Numbered from the stretch's first letter, positions 34,201 through 43,544 are shown. The stretch: DNA of 48,061 bases from an uncultured Erysipelotrichales bacterium (GCA_910579135.1 CAJTTM010000019.1:1-48061); one strand, 5' to 3'. Made by a program: numbers and translations. The notes: a model not told the origin generated them from the sequence alone.

Positions 34201-34640
34201 GCTAGTGAGCTTACTATAATAACACGTAAGGCTTGTTCTCCTTTATCTCCTTCAAGTCTATACAATTGTTCAACAGCTTTATGTAGCGGTTCCATATTTC
34301 CTGCTTTAATTGCTGTATCAAGAGCTAATCTAGAAATAGATCTAACTTGTCCTGCTCCTTCAGTTAATGCTTTACTGTTTAATATCCCATGAACTGGAAA
34401 CCAATTATCTCTAGCATAAGTATCCTTATCTAAATACTGTCCTACTGTTAATCTCGTTGATGTTTGAATAATGTGAACAAATGGATTAACTTGTTGTATT
34501 TCTCTTAATTCATTGATATCTGTATCAAATACCGCAAAACCAATATGCTTTCTTTGTTCTTCAGTTACTTTTTGAGATACTCTAGCAACTATTTTTGATC
34601 CTGTTCCTCCTAATCCTATTAATAATGTTGGTGCAATCAT
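31209..34640 (-). CDS. large tubulin/FtsZ-like protein (Tubulin_2 type)
   Basis: The 1143-residue protein starts with IGLGGTGSK (8-16), the first nucleotide loop. It contains SSLAGGTGSGLILPV with the tubulin signature GGTGSG at 148-153, and DTDINEL near 40 for the next loop. This is the N-terminal GTPase half of the tubulin/FtsZ superfamily, as in the bacterial Tubulin_2 (FtsZ-like) group implicated in membrane remodelling. The remaining 700 residues are mostly helical and unlike FtsZ, with coiled-coil-like stretches, so it may not form simple filaments. It sits between the vWA gene and the two-helix membrane protein. Confidence 0.8.
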   Translation of the reverse strand: MIAPTLLIGLGGTGSKIVARVSQKVTEEQRKHIGFAVFDTDINELREIQQVNPFVHIIQTSTRLTVGQYLDKDTYARDNWFPVHGILNSKALTEGAGQVRSISRLALDTAIKAGNMEPLHKAVEQLYRLEGDKGEQALRVIIVSSLAGGTGSGLILPVALYLKNYLTVKFQQGANITRGFFILPEVFYEVIRGESERNNLRCNAYATLRELDAFLMKGDKTLPEKYLDKVKIEFPRVGSNEREEYDVRPYDFCFLFDAQNIDGKKLNNFNQYLDHAANCIYSQSIGPMNKRSNSSEDNTIRELCEQSGRNRYAGAGSAMLIYPFEDVKKYLGLNWAKECVSEQWLVFDEQYKEKLSVNAEARAEGLNPKDVEASVDYIQTVEQLARQKDPFAKAITTQCTIFDEDGFRELGKKWNEYVKNLEDFVRQSVKDQNDLNSQKEIAESALADVEIENKIKFVGGLLKGAKEISSDLVDAFIEAQKYKGMVEKYSEESSRSISFSIFKTKNTSVKDKLKHQMETYLYDEEGNFMHPNAIRYFLYQTLELLKEEKRKTSKKLYDLNDYYDVEAKLIFDDPKTPEEVETDDEFAQKKHKITELEDTRTKIRYYIEQTDEYRHISVLEEVLNEGVEYTKKLCKSFEDFYTSFGGKVKELNRDIVALHKKYGNTSGRTTRYVCASPKCMESLLKEMPYKGTSIALDSELSQRIYIKVREYSMLKEIPEDGGYFDELFEDGIVKYFEDSVVQAYGNRVNMDIISALEKEAVYMDGLYDTKEIEQYVIRTIEQARNLSNPFIERPLGEQKEPISACTYNNHLDPKDDSARSALIEKYLGNFGGTPDEDIPLNMIMFYQSIYGLRANGLSKFAPGSKEINRTDGEYYKAYYELVSKIKPKTNKTAVITPHLDKNWHLVINMPDLDEENQKKQERNIYRAFILGILLEAIKYKKVSNNKYLYKLQLPNIESEDFVVSNKTPCDNFYEVLDAITINPVVVNQLLKYAQKKFYKEKNGNGKLVFENSILKKGIDKLGNDEFERKNMSIFEIPLLLKISTPATDFEKQTGIDVMKEILNTIFDYMKSFMVGGDLDTLFGDIVIEQALLFQTHINWYIDNYADNFSDYIDDLLNVANTIADEKELDSVCDKIHEIRDGIK

Positions 34641-34684
34641 TTTTTATTCCTCCCTTTCCTATAATGATTATATTTCAACAATTT

Positions 34685-36856
34685 TTATCTTCTTCTTTTC
34701 TTACTTCTTTTTTTAACCTTTTTTGAATCCATTGTAGGTATACAATTATATACATAAGATGGGGTTATCACTTTTAATGAAGAATTAGCCGATAGTATAT
34801 AATTTCCTTTATAATTTTCTGGTATAGACTGTCCATTAATTTTTAAATTTTTATCTCCAGCATATGCCTTAGTATTGAGGATTTCCATGCTTGATCCACT
34901 TTTTGCTTTTAATTTAAAACTCTTTTTATTTGGTTTTGGTGAAAAATTTAGCGTTCCAATATCTGGAAGATAAGGTACAAATCTACGCCATTTTGTGATA
35001 ACAAATTTACCTTTTGTCTCATAATCATTAGTTCCTAAAACTTCGCTAGAACATTTTATTTTTGGATTTTTTTTCATGTTTTTTGAAAATCTTTTTTTGA
35101 TTCCAGGAAAATAACCTAGAAGAATTATAAATAGCAATGAATAAATAACTATTTTTTTCCAATAATGCTTAACATAATCAAAAATATTTCTATCATCGTT
35201 GATTTGTACTTGAGTTTCTTTAGCGGTTCCAAAATCAATATCATTAAACTGGCTAGAAACATCCACTATAACTTTCAAATTCCCTGTTGGTGTAGAATAC
35301 ATATCATTATTAACATACTGTGGATATAAGTTCCATGTAGAGTTCTGTTTCCCTTTTTCTATTTTCCACTTTAAATCAATTTTATTTCCTTCTTCATCAT
35401 ATGTTTTTATAGTTATTTTCGTCTTATCTATCTGTTCTTTAGATAATTCTTTTTTATTTTTTTTAACTGTTGTCGTTAAGACATTTTTCTTATCATCTAA
35501 TGATTTAAGATTCATTGGTTTTGATTGACTTAGTTCTACATCTAATGCACATATATTATATGATGCAGAAAAACTATCTGTATAATTATTTAGATATTTA
35601 ACATTACAATCTATTTTAAGATTGTCCCCATCAACAACCATATCTTTAGTTTGAATTAAATCTTTAGAATCAAAGCTCTCCTCCTTACCATTAACAACTA
35701 AATTATATTTAGGTGTTCCTAATAATTTCGATGACTTAATATATTTGCCATTTTCATTACTAACAAATCCAGACTGAATTGTATAACTACCACCTTCAAT
35801 TGTATTTTTATTTACTTTTTTTCCATTATGCAATAAAGATACTTTAAAACTAATATTTGGTTCATAATAAACAGCTGTATCTATCGCTCCTGTAACATCT
35901 AAAGTATACTCTCCTGATTGAAGAGGCTTTTCATTCTCAAAAATTGCGACTTGTCCTTTTAATGATGTATCTTTAGAAACATGTTGAACAAAATCAGTTA
36001 ATCCTGCTCCTTTTGTAGCACTGTATGAAACATCCGTTTTCTTACTTAATGTTACCTCTTTACCATTTTTATCTTTTAATGATTTTATTTGAACATCTTT
36101 TCCTTGAGCAAAAACTATTATTTTATTTAAAGGAATATCAAAACTCAACTTTTCTCCAATATTATAATTATATTCATTTCTTTTAAAAACCCGATTACAA
36201 ATTTCAGTTAACCCCGAAACAACTTCTTTACTAGTCGCAACTTTTTGTGAATATAATCCAATTTCAGAGTTTTCTCTAGGTATAACCTTTACATTTTTTC
36301 CTATTCCTAAATATTGTACATATAAATTTTTACTAGACTTTGCTTTTTTAGTTAAATCAGATTCAAAATTCTTTTGACATTTATCATCATCAAAAATCCC
36401 ATCAGTTAAAATAAGTTGCCATCCTTCATCTGCTTTTTTATTTTTAAGTAATGAATTCAATTCTTTATAAGATGTATTGACTTGCTCATAAGGTGTTCCT
36501 TCTGGTTTAGGTGTATACATATTATGAATTTTCTCAATATCATCCTCGCTTTTTATTACTATTGAAGATAAAAGTTTTTTTGATTTTTCCCCAATAGTGA
36601 CTTTATGCATAGGAAATATCTTTATCATATCCCCATTATCAAAATTCATCATAGAAGCAAATACTTCTACAGCATAAGTTGCTTGTGACCATGCTAAATT
36701 ATCTTTTTTTCCATACATACTTCCTGAATTATCAAAAACCACATAAATAGCACGTTTAGTTTTATCCTTCCCTTCAGCATTAACATTCCATAACATAGGA
36801 AAAATCATAAATATAACAATGAAAATTAATGATAATGATTTTATTTTTTTCTTCAT
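34685..36856 (-). CDS. membrane-anchored extracellular vWA-domain protein
   Basis: The 723-residue protein has a signal peptide (ends near Ala28) and a von Willebrand factor A domain with the complete MIDAS start D42-N-S44-G-S46 (FDNSGSM). Long beta-rich Ig-like regions follow, then a membrane helix near residue 590 (IVIYSLLFIILLGYFPGI), and a basic cytoplasmic tail with an FHA-like or beta-sandwich portion ending KKRSKKRRR. The topology places the vWA outside and the tail inside. It is the first gene of the tubulin/DA1/channel operon, behind a candidate LytTR site, and could act as surface sensor or adhesin for that machine. Confidence 0.8.
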   Translation of the reverse strand: MKKKIKSLSLIFIVIFMIFPMLWNVNAEGKDKTKRAIYVVFDNSGSMYGKKDNLAWSQATYAVEVFASMMNFDNGDMIKIFPMHKVTIGEKSKKLLSSIVIKSEDDIEKIHNMYTPKPEGTPYEQVNTSYKELNSLLKNKKADEGWQLILTDGIFDDDKCQKNFESDLTKKAKSSKNLYVQYLGIGKNVKVIPRENSEIGLYSQKVATSKEVVSGLTEICNRVFKRNEYNYNIGEKLSFDIPLNKIIVFAQGKDVQIKSLKDKNGKEVTLSKKTDVSYSATKGAGLTDFVQHVSKDTSLKGQVAIFENEKPLQSGEYTLDVTGAIDTAVYYEPNISFKVSLLHNGKKVNKNTIEGGSYTIQSGFVSNENGKYIKSSKLLGTPKYNLVVNGKEESFDSKDLIQTKDMVVDGDNLKIDCNVKYLNNYTDSFSASYNICALDVELSQSKPMNLKSLDDKKNVLTTTVKKNKKELSKEQIDKTKITIKTYDEEGNKIDLKWKIEKGKQNSTWNLYPQYVNNDMYSTPTGNLKVIVDVSSQFNDIDFGTAKETQVQINDDRNIFDYVKHYWKKIVIYSLLFIILLGYFPGIKKRFSKNMKKNPKIKCSSEVLGTNDYETKGKFVITKWRRFVPYLPDIGTLNFSPKPNKKSFKLKAKSGSSMEILNTKAYAGDKNLKINGQSIPENYKGNYILSANSSLKVITPSYVYNCIPTMDSKKVKKRSKKRRR

Positions 36857-36980
36857 ATTATTAACCCCTTCCCCATAATACTTTTATACTATATGATTGC
36901 TTAAATTGAATTTTAAATGTAAATATTCAAACCACTATTTAATATAACTTTATCATAAATAAACAAAGAAATGTTTTGCT

Positions 36981-37024
36981 TGACATAATTAACCAATAAC
37001 TCAGCATTTTCGACATATTTTGCA
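36981..37024 (-). promoter_or_regulatory. candidate LytTR-binding sites upstream of the vWA operon
   Basis: On the minus strand GGTTAATTATGTCA (36981-36994) is identical to the half-site upstream of the YARHG gene. A second good match, TGCAAAATATGTCG (37011-37024), lies 30 bp upstream. The position at 21-bp spacing (37002-37015) is only a weak match, so phasing here is uncertain. The rest of this gap, 36857-36980, is AT-rich with no ORF. Confidence 0.55.
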
Positions 37025-37091
37025 GATTCAAACATATAAAAGTTACTATTAATATCTCTCCCTAAAACCATAGATTTATATTCATAAACAT

Positions 37092-37133
37092 AAAAAAAGT
37101 ATCATTCATACCTTTAAGGTAAAATGATACTTT
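37092..37133 (-). terminator. terminator of the CHAP operon
   Basis: AAAGTATCATT and AATGATACTTT pair, with an inner hairpin ACCTTAAAGGT, followed by seven T on the minus strand. Confidence 0.8.
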
Positions 37134-37163
37134 CAACAACTTTTCTATCATTTATATAAATTT

Positions 37164-39437
37164 CTATTTCACTTTCACACTCTTAATATTGCTATAAGAT
37201 CCATAGTATTTCTTCTTTCCTACTGTCTTATAGGCTCTTACTTTAATAAAATAATTCTTTTTACTCTTTAACTTCTTAATCACTTTAGAAGCTGTTTTAG
37301 CATTCACAGTGATATATTTAAATCCTTTACTCTTACTTGTTGAATAGGCGATTTGATATCCACTTGCTCCTGTGACTTTCTTATATTTTACTGTGAATTG
37401 CTTCTTTCCTGGTTTGACACTACTGATTAAGACTTTCTTTGGTACAATATAGAAATTAATTTTTTTAGTTCCAGTATAATTTCCTTTTCCCTTGATAGTA
37501 ATCGTTGCTTTACCAGTATTCTTATTATTCTTATAGCTTAGTGTGTAATCTTTACCATTCTTTAAAACTTTCTTTCCATTTTTAATTGTAATTTTAGGTT
37601 TCAATGTTTTACCACTATATGCTTTATTACTTATTTTTGAGTATTTTAAAGATTTTATATTTTTCTTTGTGATTGTTGTATTATTGTACTGTGGCACATT
37701 GTTTGGTTTTGAATTATCTTGCATAGGAGTGCTAGCTTTTGCTTTAAATCTGTACTTTACAGTTGTAGCTGATGAATCTTTATAATTAACCCAACCAGTT
37801 ATTTTTTCAAAATTATAATAATTAACTTTTACTCTATTTTGATATTGACTATTTCTATACCAACCATATGATCTATTACCATGAGTACCATATGACCCAT
37901 TACATGTTATATTAGAATTACAATATGCCCATGCACCATTACTTTTCCATTTCAACCAATATCCCTTGTATTGTCCATCTTGCACAGTATTCGCAATCGT
38001 TACAGAATTAACATTAGTTATAGTATCTTCGTGTACATAATTACCACTCAATTCATAATTACCTAAATTTCCTGCTTTTGGTCCACAATAATGATAATAA
38101 TAATAACTTACTAATACTCTCGTATTAGAAGTTGGTAATTCTATTTTTGACCAATAAGTATTACCTGAATTCTCATACTGAGATTTAGCTAATCCCTTAT
38201 TAGTCCATCCTGCCCCAGGAGATGTTTTAGATGTCTTCTGTGATATATTATTATATTGAATTGTATAATTACTACTATTTACATATGCTGGTAATTTATC
38301 AACATAATACCATCCATCTGAATTTTTTACTGGATCTTTCATAACAGTAAAATTAACATCATCACCAAATGTATATGTTTTATAAGTTGAGTTAGATGAA
38401 TTTAAATGAGCATAATAATCTCCTGCTGGTAATACTACTGAATAGCTAGTATCCTTAATATTAGATACAAGTTTATAAACATCTGTAGATGATTTCTTAT
38501 AAATTCTTATAGCATAATAATCTGTATTACTTGTCTTACTCCAATTAAATGTAGTTTTATAAGAATTTGTTCCTGGAGTTACCTTTAATGTTGGTTTACC
38601 TGGTTGAAGAGCTGCAGATTGAACACTAATTGTCTTTTTAGCAATTAAACTTCCTTCACCCTCTTTTGAACCCACTGGAGTCGCATATACTGTAATTTCA
38701 TAATTTCCTACTTCACTCGCTTTAAAACTATACGAAGTATTTTTATTCATTGTTCCACCATAAATCCATTTACTTCCATTAGCAATTACTGTTAACCAGT
38801 AATGTGATAAATTAGAATTTGAAGGTGATGCTCTCCATGATAAGTTAACTGTTTCTCCTACAGTATAACTAGTTTTATTAGTAGAAATAGTAGGAGTTAC
38901 CATAGAACTATTATTACTTCCTGGCAAATATACAAATCCTAAAAAATTAGGATTCATTCCTTTTAATGAATTAACATTTATATTTCTAATAATCGTATAT
39001 CCATAATCATTATTACTATTTTTACTACCACCCTCACTAACATATGCTGTAGATCCTTCAATCTTTTCTAAAATAGCAACATGCCCTTCCCAACACATTA
39101 CTGCTGGAGCTTTAATTTCTTGACCTCTACTCGTTCCTAGAACACTTACTCCATTCCTCCACCAATTTGTTCCAGCACGAATAGTATTTCCTTTTCCAGT
39201 AACTTGGTTTACTCTTGCAGAGGCGAACCAGGCACATCCGTCCCTGGTATATGCATATTGTCCATAACTATAACTTTGAAAAGTTGTATAAGGGGCACTA
39301 TTTATTGAAATATAAATACCTCCCAATCCGTTATTGAGAATTCCATATCTACAAGTCGCCTCTGCTCCATTAATGTTTGTTAATATAAAAACTAACGATA
39401 GAGTCAAACTTAAAAGTAACTTCAAAATTTTTTTCAT
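37164..39437 (-). CDS. secreted CHAP-domain cell-wall hydrolase with fibronectin-III-like repeat
   Basis: After a signal peptide (about 1-27) a CHAP domain follows, with the catalytic cysteine in TRDGCAWFASARVNQVTG (Cys68) and histidine in WEGHVAILEKI (His119). The fold cleaves peptidoglycan peptide or amide bonds. The middle has Ig/Fn3-like beta domains, and the C-terminus carries a YKKVTGASGYQIAYSTSKSK fibronectin-III repeat ending KTVGKKKYYGSYSNIKSVKV, also found in the 41.8-kb protein. There is no LPXTG motif. The start has GAGGAGAAAAGG. It is the last gene of a surface-protein operon. Confidence 0.85.
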   Translation of the reverse strand: MKKILKLLLSLTLSLVFILTNINGAEATCRYGILNNGLGGIYISINSAPYTTFQSYSYGQYAYTRDGCAWFASARVNQVTGKGNTIRAGTNWWRNGVSVLGTSRGQEIKAPAVMCWEGHVAILEKIEGSTAYVSEGGSKNSNNDYGYTIIRNINVNSLKGMNPNFLGFVYLPGSNNSSMVTPTISTNKTSYTVGETVNLSWRASPSNSNLSHYWLTVIANGSKWIYGGTMNKNTSYSFKASEVGNYEITVYATPVGSKEGEGSLIAKKTISVQSAALQPGKPTLKVTPGTNSYKTTFNWSKTSNTDYYAIRIYKKSSTDVYKLVSNIKDTSYSVVLPAGDYYAHLNSSNSTYKTYTFGDDVNFTVMKDPVKNSDGWYYVDKLPAYVNSSNYTIQYNNISQKTSKTSPGAGWTNKGLAKSQYENSGNTYWSKIELPTSNTRVLVSYYYYHYCGPKAGNLGNYELSGNYVHEDTITNVNSVTIANTVQDGQYKGYWLKWKSNGAWAYCNSNITCNGSYGTHGNRSYGWYRNSQYQNRVKVNYYNFEKITGWVNYKDSSATTVKYRFKAKASTPMQDNSKPNNVPQYNNTTITKKNIKSLKYSKISNKAYSGKTLKPKITIKNGKKVLKNGKDYTLSYKNNKNTGKATITIKGKGNYTGTKKINFYIVPKKVLISSVKPGKKQFTVKYKKVTGASGYQIAYSTSKSKGFKYITVNAKTASKVIKKLKSKKNYFIKVRAYKTVGKKKYYGSYSNIKSVKVK

Positions 39438-39452
39438 CCTTTTCTCCTCTTT

Positions 39453-40559
39453 CTATCCAACAAATAAACATTCATCCATTAAAGGTTCTTCATAAATGTT
39501 TTTTGAACCTTTTACCCATCCAGTTTTACCTGATTTTGTTTTCAATAAAATATACATTTTCTTATCAGTCATATATACTTTAATTGGTTTAACCTTTGTA
39601 CCTTTTTTAATTGTTCCTTTTTTCTTATTACTAGTTGGTGATGTATATATTGTTTTTGTTTTTTTCATATAACCATATTTTACTTTTTTATAAGATTTTT
39701 GATTCACTCCACTCCAACTCACATTAGATATATTTGATGTTCTAGAAATTTTTCCATTTTTATATTGATAAACATTATTAAATTCTAAACATCCTAATGA
39801 ATTGCTTACTAAAAAATGTCTTACATATATTTTATTATTTGTTACTTTAGTAATTGTGGCTTCAGGATGGTACCCGTATTTAGCATTAATTCTTTTGAAA
39901 TCGTATGCTTTTACTAATTTTCCTTTTTTATATTCGTAAAGTATTTGCCATGCATCCCAATCATTTTCTGCATATCCATTTACAAATAAGAAGACTTTAT
40001 TGTTTAACTTAACAAGCTTTATCTTCATCCGAAAACATTCACCATACTTCATTGATAATATTAATCTCTTACCATTAATATAAACAAATATTTTATCACC
40101 ATATTTATACCTATCTCCACTATACTTTTGTGGCTTGATTTTAATTGTATCACTCTTTTTATCACCAGTAATATCATAGTTTTTATAAGTCTTATTAAAC
40201 TCTAAATTTACCATATAACTACTTGGTTTATTCTTAACTGTTATCTTACACTTTAATGTCTTTCCACTTACTTTTGCAGTAATAGTAGCAGTTCCCTTTT
40301 TCTTGGCAGTTACTTTTCCTTTTGAATTAACAGTTGCCACTTTCTTATTAGATGTAGTCCACTTTACCTTTTTCTTTGTCCCCTTAACTTTAAGTGTATA
40401 AGTACTCCCTTTATAAATCGTTTTCTTTGTTGTATTTAATTTGATTTTACTTTTAGCTTCAACAATTTGTATTCCTTTATCTTGTAATGGATTTAATGTA
40501 ATTGTTGAAGTAGCAACTATGGTTGCAACTAAAATACTTTTTAAAAATTTATATTTCAT
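39453..40559 (-). CDS. secreted protein with Ig-like (BIG2) and SH3-like domains
   Basis: A signal peptide (about 1-35) precedes a BIG2 domain (VKWTTSNKKVATVNSKGKVT and GTATITAKVSGKTLKCKI). A middle beta-rich domain comes next, and then a C-terminal SH3-like module (GTIKKGTKVKPIKVYM ... KSGKTGWVKG) of the kind that binds cell wall. The 368-residue protein is lysine-rich, as are its neighbours, which would favour contact with anionic wall polymers. No catalytic motif is seen. Confidence 0.75.
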   Translation of the reverse strand: MKYKFLKSILVATIVATSTITLNPLQDKGIQIVEAKSKIKLNTTKKTIYKGSTYTLKVKGTKKKVKWTTSNKKVATVNSKGKVTAKKKGTATITAKVSGKTLKCKITVKNKPSSYMVNLEFNKTYKNYDITGDKKSDTIKIKPQKYSGDRYKYGDKIFVYINGKRLILSMKYGECFRMKIKLVKLNNKVFLFVNGYAENDWDAWQILYEYKKGKLVKAYDFKRINAKYGYHPEATITKVTNNKIYVRHFLVSNSLGCLEFNNVYQYKNGKISRTSNISNVSWSGVNQKSYKKVKYGYMKKTKTIYTSPTSNKKKGTIKKGTKVKPIKVYMTDKKMYILLKTKSGKTGWVKGSKNIYEEPLMDECLFVG

Positions 40560-40586
40560 TAGTTTAGTCTCTCTTTTTTTATATTT

Positions 40587-41729
40587 TTATAAGCCAAGAT
40601 CTTTTAAGGATACATACTTTTCCCAAAATTCTTTTTTTGTATATCCATCATCACCTATCCAATATGATGCATAATTTAGATCATCTGAATCTAAAGTATG
40701 ATCCTCACTTCTTCCACCTTCTAAACAATTTCCCAATTCTAATTTATTACTTTTAAATTGAAACCTTAAAATATATATAGTACTCAAATCGCTAGCAATA
40801 TGTCCATTTAAATATAATTGACTATCTTTTAGCAGTTTCATATCTTGTAATGATTCTATTGTTTTAGAACACACTTTATACATCTTTTCATTTTCTATAG
40901 AATATACTCTTACTATTGTTCTACCAGATGCTTCACCATCTATATAGTAATCACTACGAGTAATTGCTTCTGGTATACCATCTTTATTTATATCTACAAT
41001 GATTACGCCATCGCCTAATTTCTTTTTGTAAAGAGATTTTGCTAATTGAGCTATGGGTACTTCTTTTATATTTACTTGTTGACTATATTCATAATCCTTC
41101 TTATCATATTGAAATTGTATTTTAATGATATGTTGACCCTTAGTTGGTTTTAACGGTTTAGATTGCTCTTTATCATCAATATAAAGTTTATAGTCTTTTG
41201 GCTTTATATTAATTTCTTTATTTAATTTTTCTATTTTTAATTTAATTTCTATATCATCTAATTTTAATATCTTATTCTTTAATGTATATTCTTTTTTTAG
41301 ATTAATACTTGATATTTCATAATTCAACTTATCTTGTGACATATCTTCATTATTCACACTAAAGTATACACATCTAGCATTCTTTAGATTATCATCTACA
41401 AAATTATCACCTTCTTTGAGTTGTAATTTATAGATAACATTACCTTGATATTTTTCTTTTGGTTTTATAGTTAAAATATGATTATCTAGTTTGTTTTCTG
41501 TACTTAATTTTTTTCCATTAACATCAGTTATAGAATAAGCAACATCATCAGTTTGAATTTCAAATTCATCCTCTTCACTTATGTTTTCAATAACATATGA
41601 CAGGTCATTACTATCTATTTGTTTAACTTTTAATTCTTTTTTTAAAGTCAATGAATACAATAGAAATATAGTTAAAACAATTATTATAAACACTATTGAT
41701 ATTAAAATCATCTTTTTATTCTTTAACAT
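40587..41729 (-). CDS. signal-anchored extracellular protein with a calcium-binding-like loop
   Basis: The protein has an N-terminal signal anchor (MILISIVFIIIVLTIFLLYS) and an extracellular region of about 350 residues. The latter ends in a VCBS/FG-GAP-like part with DINKDGIPEA, a D-x-N-x-D-G calcium-loop pattern. The frame is open to 41744, but the ATG at 41729 (MLKNKKM) lies behind GAGGT with proper spacing, giving 380 residues. Function is unknown; the operon suggests a surface protein partner. Confidence 0.65.
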   Translation of the reverse strand: MLKNKKMILISIVFIIIVLTIFLLYSLTLKKELKVKQIDSNDLSYVIENISEEDEFEIQTDDVAYSITDVNGKKLSTENKLDNHILTIKPKEKYQGNVIYKLQLKEGDNFVDDNLKNARCVYFSVNNEDMSQDKLNYEISSINLKKEYTLKNKILKLDDIEIKLKIEKLNKEINIKPKDYKLYIDDKEQSKPLKPTKGQHIIKIQFQYDKKDYEYSQQVNIKEVPIAQLAKSLYKKKLGDGVIIVDINKDGIPEAITRSDYYIDGEASGRTIVRVYSIENEKMYKVCSKTIESLQDMKLLKDSQLYLNGHIASDLSTIYILRFQFKSNKLELGNCLEGGRSEDHTLDSDDLNYASYWIGDDGYTKKEFWEKYVSLKDLGL

Positions 41730-41763
41730 ATAGTTATACCTCATATTTAATAATCAGACTTTA

Positions 41764-42864
41764 TTATTTTACTTTAGCCTTCTTAGTCTTACTATATGCA
41801 CCATAATGTTTTACTCCACCAACTGTTTTATACGCTCTTACTTTAACACTATAATATTTTTTTCTACTTAATTTAGATAATGTGTATGATGTCTTAGTTG
41901 TATATTTTGAATACCATTTCTTTGAACCTTGCTTTTTATAATATATTCTATATCCACTTGCTCCAGATACCTTTTTATACTTTACTGTAAGTTTCTTTTT
42001 CGCATTACTCTTAGTACTTGACAAGTTAACAGTGCTTGGAACTTCTACTAATGTTATAGTATATTTTCCACCAAAACTATTCCACACCCCTCCTATTTCA
42101 GGACTGTTAGGATCTGTAATATCTGCAGTAAGATAATACGTTCCTTTTTTTAATGTTTTTTGAATAGAATTACTCCTCGTATATTCAATTTCTTTTCCTT
42201 TTGAATCATATAAAGTAAAAAGGTGCCCATACGATGAAGACATAACTATTTTTATTTTTTTCTTCCCTGATAATTTAAATTTGAAATATTCATCTTCATT
42301 GGTACCATATGTACTATATGAATTAAAAATACTACTTACAGCAGTATATTTTTTATTTAATTTCAATGTAGTCGCCTTACCCATTGATATATTTGAATTA
42401 TAATCTATATTATTCATCCTAGTATTTTTCAATGTAATTTGATAATTAACATCTCTATTTCCAAGCCATTCATAGTTATCTACTTCTAAATAATAAATCC
42501 CTGGATCAAAATATAAATTTAATGTAAAAACTCTAAATCCTAATCCATTATTATTGTTAAACCAATACGTATTAACTGATTCACCTTTTGAATTGTAAAT
42601 CGTCATTCCTAAATATTCTCCTATTACTTTAACATCCATTTTTATCCTATAAGAAGAAGATTTAGGTATGGTTATTTTATAATAATGTTCATTATCTTCA
42701 TCATATCTATTAATTTTACCTTTAATTGTATCATTTAAACCGACAATTTTAGCGGTAGAATAATTATAATTATTACTAGCATTAATTGTCTTTGCACTAA
42801 CTGGTGATATTATAAACATTGTTACTAAGTTTAATATCATTATTACTTTTATAGATTTTTTCAT
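41764..42864 (-). CDS. secreted PPC-like and fibronectin-III-like surface protein
   Basis: A signal peptide (ending near VSAKT) is followed by two beta-sandwich units resembling bacterial pre-peptidase C-terminal domains (HYYKITIPKSSSYRIKMDV and EYFKFKLSGKKKIKIVMS). A C-terminal fibronectin-III repeat KKVSGASGYRIYYKKQGSKK ends KTVGGVKHYGAYSKTKKAKV. The same repeat type closes the CHAP protein, implying a common binding function. The frame opens at a GTG (42873), but the ATG at 42864 has better spacing to AAAGGAG. Confidence 0.75.
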   Translation of the reverse strand: MKKSIKVIMILNLVTMFIISPVSAKTINASNNYNYSTAKIVGLNDTIKGKINRYDEDNEHYYKITIPKSSSYRIKMDVKVIGEYLGMTIYNSKGESVNTYWFNNNNGLGFRVFTLNLYFDPGIYYLEVDNYEWLGNRDVNYQITLKNTRMNNIDYNSNISMGKATTLKLNKKYTAVSSIFNSYSTYGTNEDEYFKFKLSGKKKIKIVMSSSYGHLFTLYDSKGKEIEYTRSNSIQKTLKKGTYYLTADITDPNSPEIGGVWNSFGGKYTITLVEVPSTVNLSSTKSNAKKKLTVKYKKVSGASGYRIYYKKQGSKKWYSKYTTKTSYTLSKLSRKKYYSVKVRAYKTVGGVKHYGAYSKTKKAKVK

Positions 42865-42890
42865 AATTTTCACTTCTCCTTTTAAATATT

Positions 42891-43361
42891 TTATTTAACA
42901 CCAGAAAATCCACTATTTACTTCTTCAATTGATAATTCTGCAAAAGCTTGCTCTAATGTAGCTTTAACACATACAATAAAAGCTTCCATATCTCTTACAT
43001 TAATCATATCTTTTCCAAGATATGCTAAATTGTCTATTCCTGTACCCAATGCTTTTCCAGCAATTTTATGCATAAATGAATCTTCAATCAATGTATATAG
43101 TGTAACCATCAAATAGTTGCCATATGTTGTTGCTCCAATAACACAAAATGGCATATATCCTCCATCTACAGATAATAAAATATCTTTTGAACCAAGTAAT
43201 CCTCCAGATTTAAATGTTTGTTCTTGAATTGTACAAGGTAGATTATTATCTTTTGCTGCTTTTTTAAATGCATCAAATACTTTATCTTTGTATTGAGCTT
43301 GATTAGCAAATAAATATCTAGATTCTTGAATCATACCTTGTGGATTTAATTTTCTTGCCAT
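42891..43361 (-). CDS. 156-residue cytoplasmic protein of unknown function, first gene of the surface operon
   Basis: The protein has no signal peptide and starts MARKLNPQGMIQESRYLF behind AGGGAGGAAAAAAAT. It alternates predicted helix and strand and has a glycine-containing middle (KSGGLLGSKDILLSVDGGYM). I do not recognise it. It leads the operon of four secreted proteins and lies directly behind a LytTR-type direct repeat, so it is likely part of the regulon. Confidence 0.6.
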   Translation of the reverse strand: MARKLNPQGMIQESRYLFANQAQYKDKVFDAFKKAAKDNNLPCTIQEQTFKSGGLLGSKDILLSVDGGYMPFCVIGATTYGNYLMVTLYTLIEDSFMHKIAGKALGTGIDNLAYLGKDMINVRDMEAFIVCVKATLEQAFAELSIEEVNSGFSGVK

Positions 43362-43430
43362 ATTTTTTTCCTCCCTATTTTATTCTATACTTTTAATATA
43401 TCATTCTATTTTTTTAAAATCTCGTACCTT

Positions 43431-43464
43431 GCATAAACATCACATATTCTGACATAATTAACAC
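43431..43464 (-). promoter_or_regulatory. LytTR-type direct repeat upstream of the 42.9-43.4 kb gene
   Basis: GTGTTAATTATGTC (43451-43464) and GTGATGTTTATGC (43431-43443) read in the same direction on the minus strand with exactly 21 bp between equivalent bases. That is two helical turns, as LytTR dimers prefer. Confidence 0.6.
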
Positions 43465-43491
43465 TTTATTATTGCTTATAGAGAATAATAA

Positions 43492-43544
43492 AAAAGAGAT
43501 TAACACTATTACCTTAACCAAAAACACATTTGTCAATCTCTTTT
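43492..43544 (-). terminator. terminator of the amidase operon
   Basis: AAAAGAGATT and AATCTCTTTT pair around a 33-base loop, with T-runs, downstream of the 165-residue gene. Confidence 0.6.

Noticed and set aside
37002..37015. Second LytTR half-site at 21 bp upstream of the vWA operon
   Set aside because: Only about six of fourteen positions match; the better match is at 30 bp, so I do not claim a phased pair there.
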